The position numbers and the translations under genes are program-made. The notes under the pieces are model-generated. The model was not told the DNA's origin and did no database searches. It was given only the letters and a program-made list of their open reading frames with translations. A stretch of 64,000 nt of DNA from Phytohabitans aurantiacus (GTDB lineage: Bacteria; Actinomycetota; Actinomycetes; Mycobacteriales; Micromonosporaceae), in contig NZ_BSDI01000005.1 in NCBI RefSeq assembly GCF_027923225.1, positions 62,001 through 126,000 on the forward strand, given 5' to 3'. Below are positions 53,401-58,255 of the stretch, one piece after another; position 1 is the first letter of the stretch; each line of letters opens with the position of its first letter.

Positions 53401-55691
53401 ACCATGACCGGCGCCTCGTCCGGGTGCCGCTCGTACCACCGGGCGAGCAGCCCGAAGTCCAGCGGCTCACCGGCGAACACGACCGTGCGCAGGGCGAGCG
53501 CCCGATCCAGGTCGGGTTCGGCGCGCGCGGCCTCGTCCAGCGCGGCGAACGCGCTCGGCGTCTGGCTGAGCACCGTCACCCGCTCGGAGATCAGCAGCCG
53601 GAGCAGGTCGGCGGGGTTCCTGGTGGTCTCGTCGGGCACCACGACCAGGCGGCCGCCGTGCGCCAGGGCGCCCCACATCTCCCACACCGATACGTCGAAC
53701 GCGCACGAGTGAAACAGCGTCCACACGTCGTCGGGGCCGAACCCGAACTCCTCGCTGGTGGCCGCGAACAGCCGCGTCACGGCGTGATGGCTGACGGCGA
53801 CGCCCTTGGGCACGCCGGTGGAGCCGGACGTGTAGACAAGGTACGCGGGATGGCCGGGCAGCAGCGGCGCGCGCCGGTCGGCGTCGGTGATCGGCGAGAA
53901 GGGGAAGACTCCGGTGGTGGGCGGGTCGTCGAGCGCGAGCACGGGCGCCTCGGTGTCCGGCAGGTCACCGACTATTTCCCAGGTGGACAGTACGACGTCG
54001 GCCCTGGCGTCGGCGAGCAGGAACGCGATCCGCTCGGCCGGGTAGCGCGGGTCGACCGGCAGGTACGCGGCACCGCTCTTGGCGACCGCGAGGATCGCGA
54101 CGACCAGGTCCTCCGAGCGCGGCACCACCACGGCGACGGTGCGCTCCGGGCCGGCGCCGGCCGCGATCAGCCGCCGGGCCAACTGGTTCGTGGCCGCGTC
54201 CAGCTCCGCGTACGTCATGTCGCGGTCCCCGAAGGTCACGGCCACCGCGTTCGGGCCGCGCCGGGCCCGCGCCGCGAACAGGTCGGGCAGCAGGGCGGAT
54301 CCCTCCGCGCCGGCGGGCGGACGGCGCGGTACCCAGTCGCCCAGCACGAGGCGGCGTTCGGCGCCGGTCAGCAGCTCGACGTCACCGACGACGGCGTCGC
54401 GCGATGGGCCGGTGATGGCACAGACCACCGCGCCCAACACGGCGAGCACCCGGCGGTGGTGGCCGGCGATCTCCCCGGCGTCGCACCGGTCGGCCGGCGC
54501 GTGGGAGTCCACATGCAACAGTCCGTCGCCCCGGTCGTAAGCGGTCACGGCGAGGTCCTCGACCGGCCCGACGGAAATCGTGTGGAGCGTGCCGGGGTGA
54601 CCGCCGAAGCTGAGGCTCTGCTCGAACGGCATCGCGTTGACGCGTACCCGGGCCAGTTCGCCGAAGCCGCCGGTCAGGCCGAGGTCGCGCGCGATGTCCT
54701 CGCCCCGGTAGCGCTGGTGCCGCAGGGCGTCGCGGATCCCGGCGGACACGGCGTCGACGAGGTCCACGAGCGGCGTGGCGGCGGTGACCGCGACCCGCAG
54801 CGGCAGCACGTTCGCCGCCATGCCGGGCACGCTGGCCACGCGCCGGCCGGGCCGGGCGGTCACCGGGAGGGCGAGGACGATGTCGGTCTGCCCGGTCACC
54901 CGGTGCAGGTACCCGGCTGTCGCGGCGGTCAGCAGGCTCGCCCAGTGGGTCTGCCGCGCGCGGGCCGCCGCCCGTACCCGGTCCGCCTCCGCGTGGGACA
55001 GCACGGCGGTCCGGTCGACAGCACCGCTCACCTCGGCCACGGCCCGGTCGGCGACGAGCGTCGCGGGATCGGGATGGCCGGCGAGCCGCTCCGTCCAGTA
55101 TCGACGGTCCGATTCGAACCTCGCGGACTCCCGGTACCGCGCGTCCTCCTCGACCAGCAGCCGCAGCGGCCCGAACGACGCCGGCTCGGCGGGCTGGCCG
55201 GTGACGGCGGCCGTGTACAGCTGGGCGATGCGGCGGGTGAGCGCCGCGGCGCCGAACGCGTCGGCGGCGATGTGGTGGACGCACTGGTAGAAGGCGAAGC
55301 GGTCTGGTCGCAGCCGGAACAGCGCGCAGCTGAACAGCCGGCCACCGCCCAGGTCCATCGGCCGGGCCGCGTCGGTGCGCATCCACTTCTCGGCGGCCAG
55401 GCGCGGGTCGGGCGCCTCACTGACGTTGAACACCGGCATGGTCCAGCCGGTCAGCGGGACGACCTCCTGGATCGGGTCGCCGTCGGCCTCCGCCAGCCGG
55501 ACCCGCACCGGCTCGGCCTCCGCCGCCGTCCGCAGCACCGCGGCCTCCATCGCCCGCGCGTCCACCGGCCCGTCGATCTCGACGTACTGCGCGATCTGGT
55601 AGCCGCCGCCATAGGGCGCGAGCTGCTGGGCGAGCCAGATCTCGCGCTGGGCCGCGGAGACCGGAAGGTACGTACCGCTCACGCAGATCAC
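41469..55691 (-). CDS. Four-module nonribosomal peptide synthetase C-A-PCP / C-A-PCP / C-A-PCP-E / C-A-PCP-TE
   Basis: 4740 residues. C1 (about 7-440, HHIAADAFG near 139) resembles the EntF-type first domain, suggesting an acyl starter. A1 (470-965) has pocket code DVWSVAMVHK, Thr/Ser-like and uncertain; PCP1 Ser is near 1005. C2 (1064-1470) and A2 (1508-1958) have code DAWTVAAVCK, Phe-like; PCP2 Ser is near 2004. C3 (2058-2484) and A3 (2508-2958) have code DFWNLGVVFK, Thr-like but uncertain; PCP3 Ser is near 3011. An epimerase (3065-3490) has HHLCVDGVSW and EVGFNYLG. C4 (3525-3948) has HHLLLDGWS and follows the epimerase, as a D-accepting type would. A4 (3968-4418) has code DAWTVAAVCK, Phe-like; PCP4 Ser is near 4458. 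The TE has Ser4589 in GWSFGG. Predicted product: acyl-X-Phe-D-X-Phe, hydrolysed or cyclised. Pocket codes were aligned by eye. The start may be GTG 55691 or 55682; MbtH follows at once. Confidence 0.95.
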   Translation of the reverse strand: MICVSGTYLPVSAAQREIWLAQQLAPYGGGYQIAQYVEIDGPVDARAMEAAVLRTAAEAEPVRVRLAEADGDPIQEVVPLTGWTMPVFNVSEAPDPRLAAEKWMRTDAARPMDLGGGRLFSCALFRLRPDRFAFYQCVHHIAADAFGAAALTRRIAQLYTAAVTGQPAEPASFGPLRLLVEEDARYRESARFESDRRYWTERLAGHPDPATLVADRAVAEVSGAVDRTAVLSHAEADRVRAAARARQTHWASLLTAATAGYLHRVTGQTDIVLALPVTARPGRRVASVPGMAANVLPLRVAVTAATPLVDLVDAVSAGIRDALRHQRYRGEDIARDLGLTGGFGELARVRVNAMPFEQSLSFGGHPGTLHTISVGPVEDLAVTAYDRGDGLLHVDSHAPADRCDAGEIAGHHRRVLAVLGAVVCAITGPSRDAVVGDVELLTGAERRLVLGDWVPRRPPAGAEGSALLPDLFAARARRGPNAVAVTFGDRDMTYAELDAATNQLARRLIAAGAGPERTVAVVVPRSEDLVVAILAVAKSGAAYLPVDPRYPAERIAFLLADARADVVLSTWEIVGDLPDTEAPVLALDDPPTTGVFPFSPITDADRRAPLLPGHPAYLVYTSGSTGVPKGVAVSHHAVTRLFAATSEEFGFGPDDVWTLFHSCAFDVSVWEMWGALAHGGRLVVVPDETTRNPADLLRLLISERVTVLSQTPSAFAALDEAARAEPDLDRALALRTVVFAGEPLDFGLLARWYERHPDEAPVMVNMYGTTETAVHATYAALRHEDARAGAGLIGRPLRYLRMYVLDGALRPAPPGVAGELYVAGAGLARGYAGRAGLTAERFVACPFGPGRMYRTGDVVRWRPDGQLEFLGRADDQVKVRGYRIELGEVSAALAACDGVRRATAVVRDGRLVGYVTPADVDVAAVREALARRLPAYLVPSAVVSLVELPLTGSGKLDRKALPAPTFLTSREPADAREQMLCGAFATVLGLPAVGADDSFFALGGDSLSVTRLVGHVRRDLGVELSVRDVFEALTPGALALRLRPAEPPALVGAVASREKPALSFAQERLWFLHQLDGPSPAYHMPAAVRISGDLDVAALRSAFDAVVARHEVLRTVYPEADGVPYLRVLDPAEVGTVLRTAAVDEAALDETDLDEALRRAAREPFDLTSELPIRARLFTVDSGYVLLVVAHHIAVDGWSAGVLWRDLASAYAGEAPEWTEPPVRYTDYAAWQRQALAAPDDGYWREALAGMPERIDLPVDRRPAAASREGDVVAFHWPASLYERVKGLAADRGATPFMVVQAGLAALLSRLGAGTDVPIGVPVAGRSEPALADLAGMFVNTLVMRVDVSGDPRFAELLERVRERSVGALAHQDVPFEHLVGVVNPARSPAHHPLVQVVLAWQHTPAVEPVLSGVRCEAIPVHTGTARLDLSFSLGEEDGGVAGSVEYRTDLFDRSTVESLIGRLGRLLTAAVDDPGRRVGEIDLLSDSERASVLGPWAGSAAVEAGVTLPEVFAARVARAPDAVAVVSGARSLTYAELDAASNRLARRLIADGTGPEQVVGLAVPRSLEFVVAMLGVLKAGAAYLPVDPDCPPDRLGLLLEQARPRLLLTADDILTDGPSLAEDRANPVRIPALDPRNAAYVIFTSGSSGEPKGVVVPHSGVPVMAAAQVRRLGLGPGKRVLWFSSPGFDASVWELWGALSSGASIVVAGPDPVADLAARDGITHVTVPPSVLAGLDPSAVPVGTVVAAGEALPEPVLAEWSAGRRLLNAYGPTEVTVCATVSDPLPDGAGVPVGRPIEGTRLWVLDAWLRPVPPGVAGELYVAGAGVARGYAGRPALTAERFVACPFERGRMYRTGDVVRWRADGHLEFVGRADDQVKVRGYRIELGEVSSALAACDGVKQAAAAVLDGRLVGYVVPSDVEGVREAVARRLPAYMVPSAIVGLDELPINRNGKLDRKALPAPTSTPSREPATEHEKMLCRAFAAVLNKEAVGADDSFFDLGGDSLSVTRLVSLVRRDLGAEVGVRDVFEAPTPSALAPRLRAAAPRNPVLALATRPARPPLSFAQARLWALHRLDETQPTYNVPVAVRIEGDLDVAALRAALADVVARHEALRTSYPEEGGAPYQRVLEPEAVRPDLRAEAVDPADLPYALRRAARYAFDLAGEAPLRAHLFRPAPGEHVLLVVSHHIAVDGWSAGVLWRDLAFAYGCRVAGAEVAWSALPVRYVDYAVWQREMVPDDSYWREALTGLPERIHLPADRRAASPSHQGDVVAFHWPAALYERIKRVAATGNATPFMVVQAGLAALLCRLGAGTDIPVGVPVAGRPDPALADLTGMFVNTLVLRVDASGDPSFAELLGRVRERGLGALAHQDVPFEHLVGVLNPDRSLAHHPLVQVMLAWQQPVGDLSLPGLRCEPVPVHTGTSRLDLSFSLAEEDGGIAGTVEYRTDLYDRSTVESLVGRLQRLLAAALGDTGRRIGDLDVLSDEERDRILTAWAGSGEARGALLPALFAAQVARTPGAVAVTCGDRSLTYAELDIAANRLAHRLVADGAGPEQVVALAMPRTVELVVAILGVLKAGAAYLPVDPGYPAERIAFLCRDAGAERLLTAGDVLVDGPDWPPVVRLDPRNPAYVIYTSGSTGTPKGVVVTHGNAARLFSSTELFEFRADDVWPLFHSYAFDFSVWELWGALLHGGRLVVVPEETTRTPAAFLRLLVDERVTVLNQTPTALAALLAAAAGEPELAGALALRTVLVGAETVPAGVLAPWSGERRMVNVYGPTETAVFATMSEPYQDGAGVSPIGRPFTATTVRVLDGRLRPVPPGAPGELYVSGAGVARGYLGRPALTAERFVANPFGPAGERMYRTGDLVRWRADGQLEFLGRADDQVKVRGYRIELGEVEAALAACDGVRQAAAAVRDGRLVAYVVPPDVEGVREAVARRLPGFMVPSAIVGLTELPVNGSGKLDRGALPVPTFAPSRRPATGDEEMLCRVFAEVLHRAEVGADDGFFDLGGDSIMAMRLVSRARQAGLAITPRDVFNARTPAALAAVATPIAADAEVEDAPVGPVGATPITEWWAERGGPLAGFNQSVLVRVPAGIEYDHLAAALQAVVDHHDALRLHRASETRAPATRVRPVGTVDAAACLRRVAGPATDETVAREFAEASAELDPSSGATLRAVLFDEHLLVVVHHLCVDGVSWRILLPDLHAAWQAAATGQTVQLPPAGTSVRRWSQVLAGRAADPRTRDELPLWTAVLDGPRARIATRRLDPSRDTLGTARHLTLELSTSDVTDVLARVPAAFRCGVQDVLLAAFAIAVRRRYGGPVVVDVEGHGRPDGPRWPVDLSRTVGWFTSIHPVRLDPGDVHRSDTTVALKRVKEQLRSIPDGGIGYGLLRYLDAETKPVLAALPAPEVGFNYLGRVTTGDGWAPVLGGPQRPGAHPDTPLAHVLELTAVAHDAPGGSRLAATWSWAAGLVPEERVRELARDWFAVLRALAAQARRPGAGGLTPSDLPLVRLVQDQIDDIEASFAAAAPDVPVRDVWPLTPLQEGLLFHALTDVSPRDPYTVQLALDLDGPLREEALRDAAGALLVRHGNLRAAFLQRASGPVQVVPASARLPWRRVDLRRVKPRARPETLRLLLERDRAERFALHRGPSLRMTLIVLDDDRHRLVITAHHLLLDGWSLPILVRELLAGYSGRAVPAPQPYRDYLAWLAAQDRSAARAAWRAALAGVEEPTLVAAHGGDERPPEAVHLKLPADTGAALRARLNALGVTLNTAVQAAWAMVLGQHTGRDDVVFGATVAVRPPEAPEVVGLCVNTVPVRILLDPSRTLAQALAGIQDEQAALIPHRHLGLSEIHRLSGHRRLFDTITVFENYPLPAEGLDAGPLRVSAVDGWGDTHYPLSLSAAHRDGLELTLRYRPGLFDRSTVESLLARLERVLAAVAEDAGRLVGEVDLLSTEERDRLLRDWAGSAGEPDGLLPRLFAAQASRTPRAVAVIAGDRSLTYAELDAASNRLAHRLVAGGVRAEQVVGLVMPRSLEFVVGMLGVLKAGAAYLPVDPGYPAERIAFMCRDAGAERLLSAADVFVDGPAGPPPAVRLDPRNRAYVIYTSGSSGAPKGVVVPHGGVPAMARSQVRRLGLDATSRVFWFSSPGFDASVWELWGALSSGGAVVVAGPDPVAELAARGDLTHATVPPSVLAAVTPSAAPGTVVSAGEALPEQTAAGWSVGRRLLNAYGPTEVTVCATVSEPLEGDQVPIGRPIEGTRVFVLDGWLRPVPHGVPGELYVTGAGVARGYAGRPALTAERFVANPFGPGRMYRTGDVVRWRADGQLEYLGRADDQVKVRGHRIELAEVEAALAACDGVDRAAVVVRDGRLVGYTVTSDVEGVRAAVARRLPAYMVPSAIVGLDELPVNANGKLDRKALPAPTIARSRGPATADEEALCRAFAEVLNKEAVGADDNFFDLGGDSILATKLVGHLRGVLRAGVSLRTVLEAPTPAGLAARLDTPETRHELEVLLPLRANGSRPPLFCVHPAGGVSWPYAGLVRYLHPEQPVYGLQARGFTETGALPASVEQMAADYLDQIRSVQPSGPYHLLGWSFGGLVAHAIATRLQSEGEHVALLAVLDAYPIGLDAVDIDRALAIARGEVDASATSLTGTAPEVADAIVVNHIHLYNEFQPAPFHGDLLLFRADPGIAGAELAWLPYVTGRIDIHAAGCEHRSMLRRPGLARIGPIVARAIEKVNQIQPVRS

Positions 55692-55701
55692 GCCTTTCCC
55701 C

Positions 55702-55735
55702 AGATCGAGCCGGTCACCAGATCGATCCGGTTACC
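55702..55735 (-). repeat. 17-bp tandem direct repeat just upstream of the NRPS start
   Basis: AGATCGAGCCGGTCACC (55702-55718) and AGATCGATCCGGTTACC (55719-55735) lie head to tail and differ at two positions. They end 10 bp before the NRPS start codon, so they lie in the leader or core promoter. Tandem repeats at such a spot can be activator or repressor sites; no regulator is assigned. Confidence 0.75.
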
Positions 55736-55819
55736 GTGCGGCGGGACGCCGTCACCCGGTACTACGCCGCTCCGTGACCGCATTCGTACGCACCGGAGCA
55801 ACAGTTCGACCCGCCCGGG

Positions 55820-55854
55820 TTGTCACCCGCGTTACAAGAGAAGAGGCTTGTCAC
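55820..55854. promoter_or_regulatory. TTGTCAC motifs in the NRPS-MMPL divergent promoter
   Basis: TTGTCAC at 55820-55826, GTTACAA (inverted, one mismatch) at 55831-55837 and TTGTCAC at 55848-55854. The first two form TTGTCAC-CCGC-GTTACAA, closely like the dyad ahead of the FAAL operon. They lie 130 to 165 bp upstream of the NRPS start and 47 to 81 bp upstream of the MMPL start, suitable for control of both. Confidence 0.55.
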
Positions 55855-55900
55855 CGCGCGCGCCTATCGGACCCTTATTCGCGCGCGCGAATCGCTGTCG

Positions 55901-58255
55901 ATGGCCGGTGGCGCGGGGCAGGGTGCGATAGTGCGCACCTCGATCAACAGCGTGCTGGCCGGTGCCGGGCGCTGGTGTTTCCGCAGACCGTGGCCGGTCA
56001 TCGCGATCTGGCTGGCCGCCGCCGTGGGCGGCGGCGCCTGCGCCGGCCCGCTGTTCGACCGGCTGGCCAACCAGGGACCGACCCAGCTGGAGTCGGTCGC
56101 CGCGATAGACGTGCTGGCCGAGGCCACGGGCCAGGGCGGCGAGATCACCGGGCTCGTCGACGGTGTCGACGCGCGCGCGCCGAGCGTCCGCGAGGCGGTA
56201 CGGACGACCGCCGCCAAGATCACAGAGGTCGGCGGCGTGCGCGCGGTGCGGACCCCGTTCGACGGCCGCGCGCCCGTGACGCCCGACGGCAAGGCGCTGC
56301 TGATCCAGGTCTCGCTCACCCGGCTGGAGCCGGCCGAACTGGCCGAGACCACCGCCGGCGTGACCGCCGCCCTGCGCAAGGGCGAGGGCCGGCTGCGCGA
56401 CGCGGGCCAGCCGGACGTGCGGGTCCGGGTCGGCGGCACCACGGCGGTCACCCTGCAGGCCAACGACGCCATCCGCGAAGACCTCGCCCAGGGCGAGGCC
56501 CTGTCGCTGGCGCTGAGCGCGGTCGTCCTGGTCGTCGTGTTCGGCGGCGTGGTGGCGGCGGGCCTGCCGGTACTGGTCGCGCTGGTATCGGTCGCCGCGG
56601 TGACCGCGATCCTGCTCGGCTTCTCCACAGTGGCCGATCTGGAGGTCAACGCGGTCACCGTCACCACCCTGCTCGGCCTCGGTCTCGCCATCGACTACTC
56701 GCTGCTGCTGGTCAACCGGTACCGGGAGGAGCTCAGCGTGCCGGGTCCGCCGCTCGCCGCCCTGGAGCGCACCTGGGCGACCGCCGGCCGGACCATCCTG
56801 TTCAGCGCCCTGACCGTGGCCACGTCGCTGGTCGGGATGCTCACGTTCGGGGTACCCGGACTGTCGGCCCTCGGCATCGCCGGCATGTCCATCGCGGTGG
56901 TCGCGATGCTCGCGTCCCTGACCCTCACCGCCGGCCTGCTCGGCCTGCTGCGCAGGTGGATCCGGCCGGCGCGGCACGGCGCGCGCCGGATCCTCCCGCC
57001 GGACAGCGGCGCGGAGGCCGGCTTCTTCGCGCGCCTCGCCGGCCGCGTGCAGCGGCGGCCGCTGCTGGTCGCCCTCGCCACGTCGGCGGTGCTGCTCGCC
57101 GCCACCGCGCCGGCGCTGCCCACCTCGGTACGCCTGGACACAGTGGACAGCCTGCCGCGGTCGATCGAGGGGGTGGAGGTGGCCGACGCGCTGGTGCGGC
57201 GGTTCGGCCTGCCGCCCGTGGCGAGCGTGACGGTGCTGGCCTCGACATCGCCGCGGGCGCTGGACGAATGGGCGTCCCGCTGGCGGCCGGACCCGCTGGT
57301 GGCCCGCGTCCGCCCGGCCGCGCCGCTGTCCCCTGAGATGTCCATCGTGGAGTTCGACGTGCGCGGCGACCCGCAGGGCGGCACAGTGTGGGACCTCGTC
57401 GACCGGATCCGCGACGACCGCCCACCCGGCGACCGGTCGTGGGTCACCGGCGACGCGGCGCTCCTACGCGACCTCACCGGCCTGCTCACCGGCCGCCTCC
57501 CGATGGCCATGGGGCTGACCGCCCTCGCGATGCTGGTACTGCTGTTCCTGATGACCGGCTCCCTGGTCGTACCGGTCAAGGCCGTCGTCATGAACGTGGT
57601 CTCGCTGGCCGCGACGTTCGGCATCATGAGCGCCGTCTTCTACCACGGCGTGTTCGACGGCGCCCTGAACACGGTGACGGTGACCGGCTTCAACCCGATC
57701 TTCCTCGTGATCATCTTCGGGTTCGCTTTTGGACTGTCCATGGACTACGAGGTGTTTCTGCTCGCGCGCGTCAAGGAGTACGTGGACGCGGGCGTGGCAC
57801 CGGGCACCGCCGTGCGCTGGGGACTCCAGCAGACCGGCAGGGTCATCACCTCGGCGGCGATGCTGATGGTGGTCGTGATGGGCTGCTTCGGCGCCGCGCG
57901 GATGAGCTCGGTCGAGCAGATCGGCCTGGGGCTGGCCGCGGCGGTGGCGATCGACGCGACGCTGGTGCGCTGCCTGCTGGTGCCGGCGACGATGACGCTG
58001 CTCGGCCGGCGGAACTGGTGGGCTCCCCCGATTCTCGCGCGCCTGCACCGCAGGTTGGGACTTGTCGAGAGTGGAGGGTTCACACCTTCGCCTGCGGCCC
58101 GAACCCCACCGGCTCCGGCAGCTCGTACGCCGATGCGGACGGCGCCGGGGCGACGAACGACGCCGGCAGCAGCACCGACGCCACGGTCCCCCGCTGCTCG
58201 CCCGATGACAGCCGCACCCGTACCCCGTGGCGGGACGCCAGCAGCCGGACGATGA
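55901..58255 (+). CDS. MMPL-family (RND-type) lipid/lipopeptide exporter
   Basis: 784 residues from ATG 55901; GTG 55931, with a purine-rich stretch upstream, is a credible alternative. The protein shows two MMPL halves. Each has an extracytoplasmic loop (first near 45-190, second near 410-540) followed by clusters of membrane helices. Landmarks are TVTTLLGLGLAIDYSLLLVNRYREEL in the first half and IFGFAFGLSMDYEVFLLARVKEYVD in the second, the paired D-Y motifs used in proton coupling. MMPL proteins export lipids and lipopeptides in actinobacteria. Divergent from the NRPS gene with shared candidate operators, it probably exports the locus product. The last 55 residues are low-complexity Pro/Ala/Arg and overlap the convergent kinase gene by 176 bp. 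Confidence 0.9.
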   Translation: MAGGAGQGAIVRTSINSVLAGAGRWCFRRPWPVIAIWLAAAVGGGACAGPLFDRLANQGPTQLESVAAIDVLAEATGQGGEITGLVDGVDARAPSVREAVRTTAAKITEVGGVRAVRTPFDGRAPVTPDGKALLIQVSLTRLEPAELAETTAGVTAALRKGEGRLRDAGQPDVRVRVGGTTAVTLQANDAIREDLAQGEALSLALSAVVLVVVFGGVVAAGLPVLVALVSVAAVTAILLGFSTVADLEVNAVTVTTLLGLGLAIDYSLLLVNRYREELSVPGPPLAALERTWATAGRTILFSALTVATSLVGMLTFGVPGLSALGIAGMSIAVVAMLASLTLTAGLLGLLRRWIRPARHGARRILPPDSGAEAGFFARLAGRVQRRPLLVALATSAVLLAATAPALPTSVRLDTVDSLPRSIEGVEVADALVRRFGLPPVASVTVLASTSPRALDEWASRWRPDPLVARVRPAAPLSPEMSIVEFDVRGDPQGGTVWDLVDRIRDDRPPGDRSWVTGDAALLRDLTGLLTGRLPMAMGLTALAMLVLLFLMTGSLVVPVKAVVMNVVSLAATFGIMSAVFYHGVFDGALNTVTVTGFNPIFLVIIFGFAFGLSMDYEVFLLARVKEYVDAGVAPGTAVRWGLQQTGRVITSAAMLMVVVMGCFGAARMSSVEQIGLGLAAAVAIDATLVRCLLVPATMTLLGRRNWWAPPILARLHRRLGLVESGGFTPSPAARTPPAPAARTPMRTAPGRRTTPAAAPTPRSPAARPMTAAPVPRGGTPAAGR

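Noticed and set aside
41239..55691. Catechol siderophore synthetase (EntF-like C1 plus MbtH)
   Set aside because: Four modules with an epimerase, no aryl-acid activating genes, no iron-box-like site and a FAAL-PKS neighbour argue against it.
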